NCBI GenBank assembly: GCA_947483345.1
Contig: CANKNL010000120.1
Coordinates: 1-8,626 of the forward strand
Length of the DNA stretch: 8,626 nucleotides
Reading direction: 5' to 3'
DNA from: Chitinophagaceae bacterium
GTDB lineage: Bacteria; Bacteroidota; Bacteroidia; Chitinophagales; Chitinophagaceae
Under the pieces are notes generated by a model. That model was not told the origin of the DNA and did not search any database. It was given only the letters and a program-made list of their open reading frames with translations. Position 1 is the stretch's first letter. Every line of letters begins with the position of its first letter. Below, piece by piece: positions 1 to 6,296 of the stretch. The position numbers and the translations under genes were made by a program.

Positions 1-262
1 AAAAAATGCGCCCGTCATCATGAAATGAGATCCAGTTGTTTGGAAAAACAGAATCGGGGGTAAAAGGTGTATGGCTGTCTTCAACTACCGTTACATCCAG
101 TTTATTGTTACGCAGTAAATCAACAAAGGCATTAAATTCTTGTAAAGCCTTTTGCTGTACATGTTCATAACCCTTTTTTTGAAAAGAATTATTAACGGCG
201 GTTTCGGTATTATAACCAAAATTTACCGGCTGTATCATTAACAGGTGGGCTGTGTTTTGCAT
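1..262 (-). CDS. ctlX: CtlX-type citrulline/arginine-deiminase-related hydrolase, N-terminal part only
   Basis: The window cuts this gene; 87 codons from an ATG at 262 are present. I translated it by hand: it opens MQNTAHLLMIQPVNFGYN and reaches EDSHTPFTPDSVFPNNWISFH. The TPDSVFPNNW block, followed by the HDDG turn, is typical of the amidinotransferase/arginine deiminase (pentein) fold and, within it, of the CtlX group common in Bacteroidota. Members of that group hydrolyse citrulline to ornithine, CO2 and ammonia in the cytoplasm. The catalytic His and Cys lie in the missing part, so activity cannot be judged here. The full protein is usually about 300 residues. The ATG lies two bases after the TGA of the upstream DUF1684 gene, which indicates translational coupling. 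Together with arginase further upstream it suggests an arginine/citrulline catabolic operon. An arginine deiminase-like specificity is the main alternative. Confidence 0.82.
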   Translation of the reverse strand, partial: MQNTAHLLMIQPVNFGYNTETAVNNSFQKKGYEHVQQKALQEFNAFVDLLRNNKLDVTVVEDSHTPFTPDSVFPNNWISFHDDGRIF

Positions 263-264
263 GA

Positions 265-861
265 TCAGTGGGCTTTTCCAAAATTCTTTTCACCGGCTTT
301 TATAGCCACAGTCAAATTGTTCTCTTTTGGCGGAATAGGGCATTTATAACCGGCAGAGTAAGCACAATAGGGATTATAGGCCTTATTAAAATCTACTTGA
401 CATAAATTGTTTTGTATATCCGATATATAAAAATCTAAGTACCGCCCGCTGCCATAACTTTCATCACCGGTTGTACCATCAGTAAAGGGTACAAATAAAT
501 AGTTTTTATAAGCTGTCGTTTGCATCAGGTCTTTACTTTGATAAACATATAAAAAACATTCCTTGTCTGAGATTGAAAAATCTAACCTGCCATATTTATA
601 ATAATGCTTTAGCGTATTCGCCGATGTTTTCATGGTAAACCCGATCGTGTCTGTAATTTTTTCAAAGTAGCATAACACGTTATACGCTCTGCTGATGGGG
701 AAAAAATGGAAATGTTTTCTATCTTTTTTGGGAACAACTTCATGAGTGCTTACATAATTTTTCTGAAAAGCCTTTATGCTATCTTCATAAAAATTTGCTT
801 TTTGTGCAAAAACAAAACAGCCATTAAAAAGGGCAAATGCAATTAATAGAGCATTTTTCAT
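265..861 (-). CDS. Secreted DUF1684 family protein, function unknown
   Basis: The 198-residue protein starts with a Sec signal peptide: K2, a hydrophobic stretch to about residue 18, and a probable signal peptidase I site before Q20 (FVFA/Q). It is therefore probably periplasmic or exported. The C-terminal half carries the DUF1684 signature: FVPFTDGTTGDESYGSGRY at 123-141, DFNKAYNPYCAY at 157-168, CPIPPKENNL at 174-183, then IKAGEKNF. Length fits the family. The signature is rich in Asp, Gly, Tyr and Cys (C154, C166, C174), but I know of no assigned reaction. The gene lies 27 bases after arginase and 2 bases before the CtlX-type gene, all on the same strand, and no separate promoter is visible. 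The sequence does not explain why an exported protein sits between two cytoplasmic arginine enzymes. Confidence 0.85.
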   Translation of the reverse strand: MKNALLIAFALFNGCFVFAQKANFYEDSIKAFQKNYVSTHEVVPKKDRKHFHFFPISRAYNVLCYFEKITDTIGFTMKTSANTLKHYYKYGRLDFSISDKECFLYVYQSKDLMQTTAYKNYLFVPFTDGTTGDESYGSGRYLDFYISDIQNNLCQVDFNKAYNPYCAYSAGYKCPIPPKENNLTVAIKAGEKNFGKAH

Positions 862-888
862 AACAGTACGATTGCAAATAAATAATAG

Positions 889-1836
889 TTAGTTCATCAT
901 CAATACATTTACACTACGCTGTAAAATATTAAAGGCAATTTCTGCCATCAAATTTTCCTTATCCAGTGTAGGGTTTACTTCTGTTATTTCGAAGCAACAT
1001 ATTTTGCGGTTTTGCATAAATTTACTGATCAGGTCTTCCACTTCTCTTTCCCTTAAACCATTACTTACAGGGGTTCCTGTTCCTTTTGAGATAGATGAGT
1101 CAAGACTGTCTACATCAAAACTAATATAGATGTCACTGCAATCGCTTAGGTACCTTAATACCTTGCGGCAAACATTTTCTGCACCGTTTCGTCGTACTTC
1201 TGATGTGGTAATCACTTTCATCCCATGTTTTTCTATCAAATATTTTTCTTCTTTTTCAAAATCACGTAATGAAATAAATACCACATCCTCGGGTAAAACT
1301 TTTGGATTTATCTTACCAATGCTTTTAAATTGTTCCCATTGTTTAATTGTTTTTTCATCCAGGTCGTGTACTTTCATTTCCATATTATCTTCACCGATTG
1401 TTGCCGCCATAGGCATCCCATGTATATTGCCTGAGGGCGTTGTGTAGGGGGTATGTAAATCGGCATGGGCATCAATCCAGATAACACCCAGTTTACTTTT
1501 TGGCTTTGCCATTTTAATACCGGCAATCGTACCGGCGGCATTACTGTGATCGCCACTGAGTATAACCGGGAAAAAATGTGCGTTTATAGAATCGGCCACC
1601 GCTTTACTGATCCTGTCGTACATGGTCAGCACACCTTGCATTCGTTTGGCATAAGGCGATTGAATGGGCTCGTACAATAATTTATTTTCTACCTCTAATT
1701 TTTCAGATGGAAAGTGCACAAAAAAATTGCTCATAAAATCGAGTGCCGCAATTTTAATAGCGTCAATACCCAGGCTGGCACCACGTGTTCCGGCCCCGAT
1801 CTCTGAAGGGACTTCTATTAGTTTTATATTCTTCAT
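889..1836 (-). CDS. rocF: Arginase (ureohydrolase family)
   Basis: A 315-residue manganese ureohydrolase, expected to cleave L-arginine to ornithine and urea in the cytoplasm. With the start at 1836, all metal ligands are present: H97 in SGDHS, D122/H124/D126 in DAHAD, and D241/D243 in SFDVDSLD. The catalytic-loop His is present (H139 in SGNIHG), as is the glutamate that pairs with the guanidinium (E286 in TEVNP). The N-terminal SEIGAGTRGASLG block and the GTGTPVSNGL loop favour arginase over agmatinase. Two pocket positions differ from human arginase: Asn130 is His here (DLHTP), and Asp183 is Glu (LRDFE). The frame opens at a TTG at 1887, but the family homology begins at MKNIKLIEV, and the TTG overlaps the predicted -7 element, so I use the ATG at 1836. 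It is the first gene of a probable operon with DUF1684 and CtlX. Formiminoglutamase or another ureohydrolase is the less likely alternative. Confidence 0.88.
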   Translation of the reverse strand: MKNIKLIEVPSEIGAGTRGASLGIDAIKIAALDFMSNFFVHFPSEKLEVENKLLYEPIQSPYAKRMQGVLTMYDRISKAVADSINAHFFPVILSGDHSNAAGTIAGIKMAKPKSKLGVIWIDAHADLHTPYTTPSGNIHGMPMAATIGEDNMEMKVHDLDEKTIKQWEQFKSIGKINPKVLPEDVVFISLRDFEKEEKYLIEKHGMKVITTSEVRRNGAENVCRKVLRYLSDCSDIYISFDVDSLDSSISKGTGTPVSNGLREREVEDLISKFMQNRKICCFEITEVNPTLDKENLMAEIAFNILQRSVNVLMMN

Positions 1837-1879
1837 AAAAACGGTTACGCTTTTATTAAGCTGTATATAGCAAGCGTTA

Positions 1880-1929
1880 ACAGTCAAATCTACAACTTTC
1901 CTTTTAACCGTTTTACGGCACAGTCAAAT
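1880..1929. repeat. 10-bp direct repeat around the arginase promoter
   Basis: ACAGTCAAAT occurs at 1880-1889 and again at 1920-1929, exactly 40 bases apart, close to four helical turns. The first copy overlaps the candidate -7 element and the second lies just upstream of the expected -33 region. A short inverted repeat, CCGT-TTT-ACGG, lies between them at 1908-1918. The repeats are read directly; an operator role is inference. Confidence 0.4.
1885..1892 (-). promoter_or_regulatory. Candidate -7 promoter element for the arginase operon
   Basis: On the minus strand these bases read TAGATTTG, matching the Bacteroidota -7 consensus TAnnTTTG. Transcription would start near 1878, leaving a leader of about 40 bases before the ATG at 1836. 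No TTG is found 19-21 bases upstream, so the -33 half is weak and the promoter may need an activator. Confidence 0.45.
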
Positions 1930-2046
1930 AGTCACCAAAAGGACTTAAATTTTAGTTAATTCTACTGTTAATATAAGCAATAATATTAAGTGGCTGTCGT
2001 TATAGAAATAGACCAAATTGGGCTTTTCAGTTGTTTGCTTGGGCTT

Positions 2047-2084
2047 AATTTAAAAATAGATGCCCCTGATCAATCAGGGGCATC
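2047..2084 (-). terminator. Rho-independent terminator of ndk
   Basis: A perfect 11-bp stem (2059-2069 with 2074-2084, GATGCCCCTGA against TCAGGGGCATC) closes a 4-base loop. On the minus strand it is followed by TATTTTTAAATT. It begins 23 bases after the ndk stop and separates ndk from the arginase operon. Confidence 0.85.
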
Positions 2085-2107
2085 GACAATTACATTATTT
2101 TATTTTC

Positions 2108-2524
2108 TTAAAATTGTTCCAGCTTACTAAAGAAAAAGTCGCCTTCTAAAATTGCATTTTCACTACTATCACTTCCGTGTACTGCATTCTCGCCAATTGA
2201 GGCTGCAAAAAGTTTACGAATAGTACCATCAGCTGCATCTGCAGGGTTTGTAGAACCGATTAATTTACGAAAGTCATCAACTGCATTTTCTTTTTCAAGA
2301 ATGGCTGCAGTGATAGGTCCACTACTCATGAATTCAACCAGTTCACCATAAAAAGGTCTTTCGCTATGCACGGCATAAAACGCACCGGCCTTTTCTTTAC
2401 TTAAAGTGGTCATTTTCATAGCTGCAATACGAAATCCGGCTTCATTTATCATTTGTAAAATTGCCCCGGTATGCCCTTTACGTGTAGCATCAGGCTTAAT
2501 CATTGTAAATGTTCTGTTACTCAT
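2108..2524 (-). CDS. ndk: Nucleoside diphosphate kinase
   Basis: A 138-residue enzyme, the normal length, that transfers the gamma phosphate between nucleoside tri- and diphosphates through a phosphohistidine. The catalytic His is H116 in NAVHGSDS. The other active-site residues are at the expected places: K10 (MIKPDA), Y50, R56 (SERPFY), R86 (FRKLIG), R103 (TIRKLFA), N113 and S118. Nothing is missing. The ATG at 2524 gives the typical opening MSNRTFTMIKPDATRKG. A TAnnTTTG element lies about 20 bases upstream and a strong terminator follows, so it is probably transcribed alone. It is divergent from nrnA across a 173-base gap. Confidence 0.97.
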   Translation of the reverse strand: MSNRTFTMIKPDATRKGHTGAILQMINEAGFRIAAMKMTTLSKEKAGAFYAVHSERPFYGELVEFMSSGPITAAILEKENAVDDFRKLIGSTNPADAADGTIRKLFAASIGENAVHGSDSSENAILEGDFFFSKLEQF

Positions 2525-2543
2525 TTATATTTTTTTTTAGGCG

Positions 2544-2551
2544 CAAAGATA
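2544..2551 (-). promoter_or_regulatory. -7 promoter element of ndk
   Basis: The minus strand reads TATCTTTG followed by CGCC, matching TAnnTTTG. The -33 region has no clean TTG at 19-21 bases (TTC at best). Transcription would start near 2538, giving a short A-rich leader before the ATG at 2524. Confidence 0.6.
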
Positions 2552-2657
2552 AGAATCATAACTATATTTCAGTGAACCGCTTTTAGATTTAAGCTGCGTT
2601 TACTCAAAAAAGAGGTATCAAAAAGGACATCAGAAAATCTGACATTAAAACCCCCAA

Positions 2658-2688
2658 TTGTTTTATAAGCTCTTTTCACCTACTTTTG
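2658..2688 (+). promoter_or_regulatory. Bacteroidota housekeeping promoter of nrnA
   Basis: TTG (2658-2660), a 20-base spacer, then TACTTTTG (2681-2688) match the TTG-N19-21-TAnnTTTG consensus of the Bacteroidota primary sigma factor. The ATG at 2698 lies only 9 bases past the -7 element, so the mRNA should be nearly leaderless. This also rules out the in-frame TTG at 2686 as the start, because it lies within the promoter. Confidence 0.75.
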
Positions 2689-2697
2689 CGCCGCTTT

Positions 2698-3717
2698 ATG
2701 CAACCTATTCAAAACATATTCCCTTTACTCAGTGAACCTAAAAAGGTCGTGATCACCATGCATCAAAAACCTGATGGAGATGCCATGGGGTCTACATTGG
2801 GCTTATATCATTTTTTAAGTAAACTGGGTCATCAATGTACCGTTATATCACCAACCAACTGGGCCAATTTTTTAAATTGGATGCCAGGCTGTAATACGGT
2901 TCTTGACTATGAATCGCAGGGAAGTAAAGCAGATATTTTAATGGCAGATGCCGACTGGATCTTTTGTCTCGATTTTAATATACTGAGCCGAACTAAAAGA
3001 ATGGCTGACAAATTACTGGCAGCAAAGGGCGAAAGGATTTTAATTGATCATCATCGAGAACCTCAAACTGAGGTTTTTACATATGGAAATAGTAATATAG
3101 AAAAAAGCTCAACTTCCGAAATGGTATTTGATTTTATTGTTGAGTCGGGACATATTGATATGATAGAGGCCAACATAGGTGCCTGTTTATATGCCGGTGT
3201 GATGACCGATACGGGGTCATTCCGTTTTCCATCTACAAAAGCCAGTGTACATAAAATGGTTTATGAACTCATGGAAAGAGGGCTAGAGCACAGTCATGTT
3301 CACGAAGAGTTATATGATAATTTTTTAGAAAGCCGCTTTCGTTTTATTGGCCATGCCTTGTTAAACCGGTTAGAACTATTTTACGAATACAATACAGCAT
3401 TAATTACCGTTCCGCAGTCAGATCTCATTAAATTCAATGTAAAAACAGGCGATACCGAAGGCCTGGTTAATTATGCTTTAAGCATACAGGGCATTAAACT
3501 GGCCGCCGTTATCATTGACCGGGGAGAAGAACGTAAAAGTTCCTTCAGAAGTAAAGCTGGCTTTGATGTAAATACCTTTGCCAGAACCTATTTTAATGGG
3601 GGCGGTCATTTTAATGCAGCAGGCGGATTTAATAAAGAACCCTTAGAGGAGGTTGTTTTAAAATTTAAAGCAGCCCTCAAAGAAAACAAAACAGCGTTAA
3701 GTACTTATCAATTTTAA
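2698..3717 (+). CDS. nrnA: DHH/DHHA1 phosphoesterase, bifunctional oligoribonuclease/pAp phosphatase NrnA
   Basis: A 339-residue cytoplasmic metal-dependent phosphoesterase. NrnA proteins degrade very short RNAs (nanoRNA) to mononucleotides and remove the 3' phosphate from pAp. The DHH domain shows HQKPDGDAMGS (22-32), the DFN aspartate (D92), the namesake DHH at 117-119 (ILIDHHREP) and TDTGSFRF at 170-177. The C-terminal DHHA1 domain shows SFRSK near 282-286 and the substrate-binding GGGHFNAAGG at 301-310. All expected motifs are intact. I chose the ATG at 2698 over the TTG at 2686 because the latter is inside the promoter. The FKBP gene follows after 19 bases and is probably cotranscribed. 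The order ndk, DHH protein, FKBP lipoprotein is, as I recall, shared with flavobacteria, where the FKBP gene is gldI. Confidence 0.92.
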   Translation: MQPIQNIFPLLSEPKKVVITMHQKPDGDAMGSTLGLYHFLSKLGHQCTVISPTNWANFLNWMPGCNTVLDYESQGSKADILMADADWIFCLDFNILSRTKRMADKLLAAKGERILIDHHREPQTEVFTYGNSNIEKSSTSEMVFDFIVESGHIDMIEANIGACLYAGVMTDTGSFRFPSTKASVHKMVYELMERGLEHSHVHEELYDNFLESRFRFIGHALLNRLELFYEYNTALITVPQSDLIKFNVKTGDTEGLVNYALSIQGIKLAAVIIDRGEERKSSFRSKAGFDVNTFARTYFNGGGHFNAAGGFNKEPLEEVVLKFKAALKENKTALSTYQF

Positions 3718-3736
3718 ATATTAAAAAATAAACACA

Positions 3737-4780
3737 ATGAAACAATTTATTTATTTGTCTGCAATTTGTATGTTGGCTTTATCTGCCTGTACAGGTTCAT
3801 TTAAAAAAGGCGACAATGGTCTGGAGTATAAACTTATTTCTTCGGGAAGCGGTAAAACCATTGGATATGGCAATTATATGCAAATACATATAAAGCAGGT
3901 TTATGCCGGTACAAAAGATACCGTGATGATGGACACCCATGATTATATGCCACGCATTCAGATCATGGATTCAGTAGGTACACCATTATCTTATTTTAAG
4001 ATTTTAAGTCAAATGAAAAAAGGCGACAGTCTGATCATCAGGTTACTGACAGATTCAGCCTTTAAGGATGCACAAAAAGAAATGCCGCCTTTTATGAAAA
4101 AGGGAAAATTCCTTTATACACATGTAACAATGGTTAACTTCTTTGAAACTAAAGAACAGGCCGACAGTGCCAATAAAGCTGAATTAGTTTTGGCTAAGCC
4201 AAGAATTCATAAAAAGCAAATGGAAGAAATTGAAAAGGATCTGCTTAGCAAAAAAGCGCAATTGGACAGTGATAGTAAGATCATTGAAGCCTATCTGGCT
4301 AAAAATAACATTAAAGCCACCAAAACCAAATGGGGTACTTATGTTGCTATTTCAACTGAAGGCACGGGTAATGTATTGACTGAGGCCAACATTGCAACGG
4401 TTAATTATACCGGACGTACGCTTGACAGTGCAATAGTTTTTGATTCGAACACCGATACCAGTTTTAAACATGCACAGCCTTATGAGGTTAATTTGGCCGA
4501 ATTGGGTGGTGTTATTTTAGGCTGGACTGATGCCTTGTTACAATTAAAGAAAGGCTCTAAAGCTACTGTATATATTCCCTCTTCTCTCGCTTATGGGATT
4601 AGTGGAAATGGAGGTGTAATTAAGCCCAATGCAAATTTAATTTTCGACATTGAAATTATTGATGCGGCTACTGAAGAAGCTTACATGGCCAAACAAAAAG
4701 CCATGCAGGAAGAGATGATGAAGAAAATGCAGGAAAGTCAGAATCCAAATCCGGGTAGTGAAAAAAAGCCAGGTAATTAA
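3737..4780 (+). CDS. FKBP-type peptidyl-prolyl isomerase lipoprotein with two FKBP-like domains
   Basis: A 347-residue lipoprotein with signal peptide and lipobox LSAC (lipidated C18). The residues after Cys are TGSFKKGD, not acidic, which argues weakly for the periplasmic side. The C-terminal FKBP domain (about 205-310) keeps most catalytic-pocket residues: Y224 (NYTG), F235/D236 (VFDSN), V259-I260 and W263 (GVILGW), Y286 (AYG) and F303 (LIFDIEI). It should catalyse proline isomerisation of exported proteins. Residues about 28-137 look like a second, degenerate FKBP fold (QMKKGDSLIIRL, then an HVTMVNFFE end strand) lacking the GW and AYG residues. A charged, probably helical linker (140-192) joins them, and the tail (312-347) is rich in Met, Lys and Glu, then Asn and Pro. 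It follows nrnA by 19 bases. The position resembles gldI, a flavobacterial gliding gene; a gliding role here is inference. Confidence 0.9.
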   Translation: MKQFIYLSAICMLALSACTGSFKKGDNGLEYKLISSGSGKTIGYGNYMQIHIKQVYAGTKDTVMMDTHDYMPRIQIMDSVGTPLSYFKILSQMKKGDSLIIRLLTDSAFKDAQKEMPPFMKKGKFLYTHVTMVNFFETKEQADSANKAELVLAKPRIHKKQMEEIEKDLLSKKAQLDSDSKIIEAYLAKNNIKATKTKWGTYVAISTEGTGNVLTEANIATVNYTGRTLDSAIVFDSNTDTSFKHAQPYEVNLAELGGVILGWTDALLQLKKGSKATVYIPSSLAYGISGNGGVIKPNANLIFDIEIIDAATEEAYMAKQKAMQEEMMKKMQESQNPNPGSEKKPGN

Positions 4781-4803
4781 TTATTTAATCTTTTAAAGTA
4801 TAG

Positions 4804-4833
4804 GCGCCCTGAACTCATTCAGGGCGCTTTTTT
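4804..4833 (+). terminator. Rho-independent terminator of the nrnA-FKBP unit
   Basis: A 10-bp GC-rich stem (4804-4813 with 4818-4827, GCGCCCTGAA against TTCAGGGCGC) has loop CTCA and is followed by six T. It starts 23 bases after the FKBP stop. It also overlaps the 3' end of convergent folP: the folP stop codon is at 4819-4821 within the stem. In the folP direction the hairpin is followed only by CTATACTTTAAAAG, a poor U tract. Confidence 0.9.
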
Positions 4834-5652
4834 GTATGCTTTATAAAGGCTGATAGCCTCACAGGCTTCTGCTACATCATGTACCCGTAAAATGCCTGCT
4901 CCGTTTAATAAAGCCATCGTATTTAAAACTGTAGTGCCATTTAAGGCTTCTGCTGCAGTAATATTAAGGGTATCATAAATGGTACGCTTTCTGGAAAGGC
5001 CTGCAAGAATTGGTTTCTCCAGAATAGAAAATACATTGAGATTTTTTAATAATTGAAAATTATGCTCACTCGTTTTACCAAAACCAAAGCCAGGGTCTAT
5101 AATGATATCTGTAATGCCAGCCTTGGTACAGGCAGCAGTTTTACTGATAAAAAAATCTAAAACCTCTTTAACCACATCGTTATAAACAGGTTTTTCTTGC
5201 ATGGTTAACGGAATACCCTGCATATGCATGACAATATAGGGTACTTGTAAACCGGCAACTGTACAAAGCATATCCTCATCAGCATTACCGGCACTGATAT
5301 CATTTACCATATCTGCACCGGCAGATACTGCCGCTTTGGCCACCGTGCTGTTAAACGTGTCAATTGATAATAGCATGTCGGGAAAAGCCGCATGAATGCA
5401 TTCTAGCACTGGAATAACCCGGTTCAATTCTTCTTTAACTGAAACCGGTTGGCTACCCGGTTTTGTACTAACACCACCAATATCGATGATACTTGCACCT
5501 GCGCTGATCATATGACCGGCAAGCCTGATGAGTTCATCGGTATTTAATTTTAAATGCCCTTTGTAAAACGAATCCGGTGTGGCATTAATAATACCCATGA
5601 CAACTGGTTCTGTCAGATTTATTAGTTTTCCTTTACAGTTTATGCTGTTCAT
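4819..5652 (-). CDS. folP: Dihydropteroate synthase
   Basis: A 277-residue TIM-barrel enzyme of folate synthesis, joining p-aminobenzoate to 6-hydroxymethyl-7,8-dihydropterin diphosphate; it is the target of sulfonamides. With the start at 5652, the family signatures appear in order: MGIINATPDSF (19-29), the DIGGVSTKPGS loop (57-67), the pterin-binding Asp in SIDTFNS (D98), NDIS (117-120), MHMQG, DPGFGFGKT (186-194), GLSRKR (218-223) and RVHDV (256-260). All key residues are visible. The frame can open at a TTG at 5655, but the adjacent ATG at 5652 is preferred. On the minus strand GAAAAAGAG precedes it by a few bases and is a weak ribosome site at best. The gene is convergent with the FKBP gene, and its last codons and stop lie in that gene's terminator. 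It is divergent from the DUF1599 gene across 61 bases. No folK or other folate gene is visible beside it. Confidence 0.95.
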   Translation of the reverse strand: MNSINCKGKLINLTEPVVMGIINATPDSFYKGHLKLNTDELIRLAGHMISAGASIIDIGGVSTKPGSQPVSVKEELNRVIPVLECIHAAFPDMLLSIDTFNSTVAKAAVSAGADMVNDISAGNADEDMLCTVAGLQVPYIVMHMQGIPLTMQEKPVYNDVVKEVLDFFISKTAACTKAGITDIIIDPGFGFGKTSEHNFQLLKNLNVFSILEKPILAGLSRKRTIYDTLNITAAEALNGTTVLNTMALLNGAGILRVHDVAEACEAISLYKAYKKAP

Positions 5653-5667
5653 CAACTCTTTTTCAAT

Positions 5668-5675
5668 TATTTTTG
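5668..5675 (+). promoter_or_regulatory. Candidate -7 promoter element for the DUF1599-DoxX-permease unit
   Basis: TATTTTTG matches TAnnTTTG and lies 38 bases before the DUF1599 ATG. The position 20 bases upstream is CTG, one mismatch from TTG. In this AT-rich gap a chance match is possible. For divergent folP the best minus-strand candidate is TGCATTTG (5697-5704), also one mismatch away. Confidence 0.4.
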
Positions 5676-5713
5676 AGATAATATCACACTAAGTTACAAA
5701 TGCACATTGATAA

Positions 5714-6262
5714 ATGAATACATACCTTCAATATGATCGGGCAATTGAAAGTTGCCAAGCCATTTTTTTACAGAAAACGAAAGATTACGGAACTTCCTGG
5801 CGGGTGTACAGAACCATTTCTGTTGCCGACCAGATTTATATAAAGGCAAAACGTATCCGCAACATACAGGAAACCGGTATTCAAAAAATTGGAGATGATA
5901 TCATCAGTGAATTTAAAGGTATTCTGAATTATGGCATTATCGGTTTAATACAACTTGATATCACTGATAACGAATTGGAAGAGTTGCCTTATGAAACGGT
6001 TTTAAAACTATATAATGAAAAGGTTTGCATTGCCAAAAAATTAATGCAGGATAAAAATCATGATTATGGGGAAGCCTGGCGTGACATGAGCCAGGAAAGT
6101 TTTGTTGATCTTACGCTGGCCAAAATTTTGCGTATCAAACAGATGCTGGCCAATGATGGAAAAACGCTAATCAGTGAAGGCATTGATGCTAATTTTTACG
6201 ATATCATTAACTATGCAGCGTTTGGATTGATCTTAATAGATGAAGCCCGGCATAACGGGTAA
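5714..6262 (+). CDS. DUF1599 family protein with an internal duplication
   Basis: A 182-residue soluble protein with no signal peptide or membrane segment. It consists of two related halves. The first has KTKDYGTSWR (21-30), then KAKRIRNIQ and LNYGIIGLIQLD (71-82). The second has KNHDYGEAWR (114-123), then KILRIKQML and INYAAFGLILID (165-176). The spacing between the repeats is about 93 residues. This matches DUF1599, which I recall also being listed as a nucleotide-modification-associated domain; its reaction is not established. The conserved KxxDYGxxWR of each half could be a ligand or catalytic site, but that is inference. In Bacteroides a DUF1599 gene is, as I recall, likewise followed by a BT_3928-type DoxX gene, as here. 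The next gene starts 34 bases after this stop, so the two are probably cotranscribed. Confidence 0.88.
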   Translation: MNTYLQYDRAIESCQAIFLQKTKDYGTSWRVYRTISVADQIYIKAKRIRNIQETGIQKIGDDIISEFKGILNYGIIGLIQLDITDNELEELPYETVLKLYNEKVCIAKKLMQDKNHDYGEAWRDMSQESFVDLTLAKILRIKQMLANDGKTLISEGIDANFYDIINYAAFGLILIDEARHNG

Positions 6263-6296
6263 CAGGTACTTACTATTTACTTTAAAACAATTTTAC

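Noticed and set aside
1130..1870. Several plus-strand and frame-shifted open frames of 60-105 codons inside arginase
   Set aside because: They lie opposite or out of frame within a well-conserved enzyme, have low-complexity sequence and no promoter or family motif; they are shadows of the arginase gene.
1837..1887. A 17-residue N-terminal extension of arginase from a TTG at 1887
   Set aside because: The TTG is part of the candidate -7 element, and ureohydrolase homology begins at the ATG at 1836.
2018..2046. TTGGGCTT twice (2018-2025 and 2039-2046) near the ndk terminator
   Set aside because: A short repeat with no palindrome or promoter nearby and lying past the terminator; chance is the simplest explanation.
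6240..6296. A 19-residue upstream extension of the DoxX protein overlapping the DUF1599 gene
   Set aside because: It would overlap DUF1599 by 23 bases, and the extra peptide is not a membrane or signal segment expected for the family; the ATG pair at 6297/6300 fits better.
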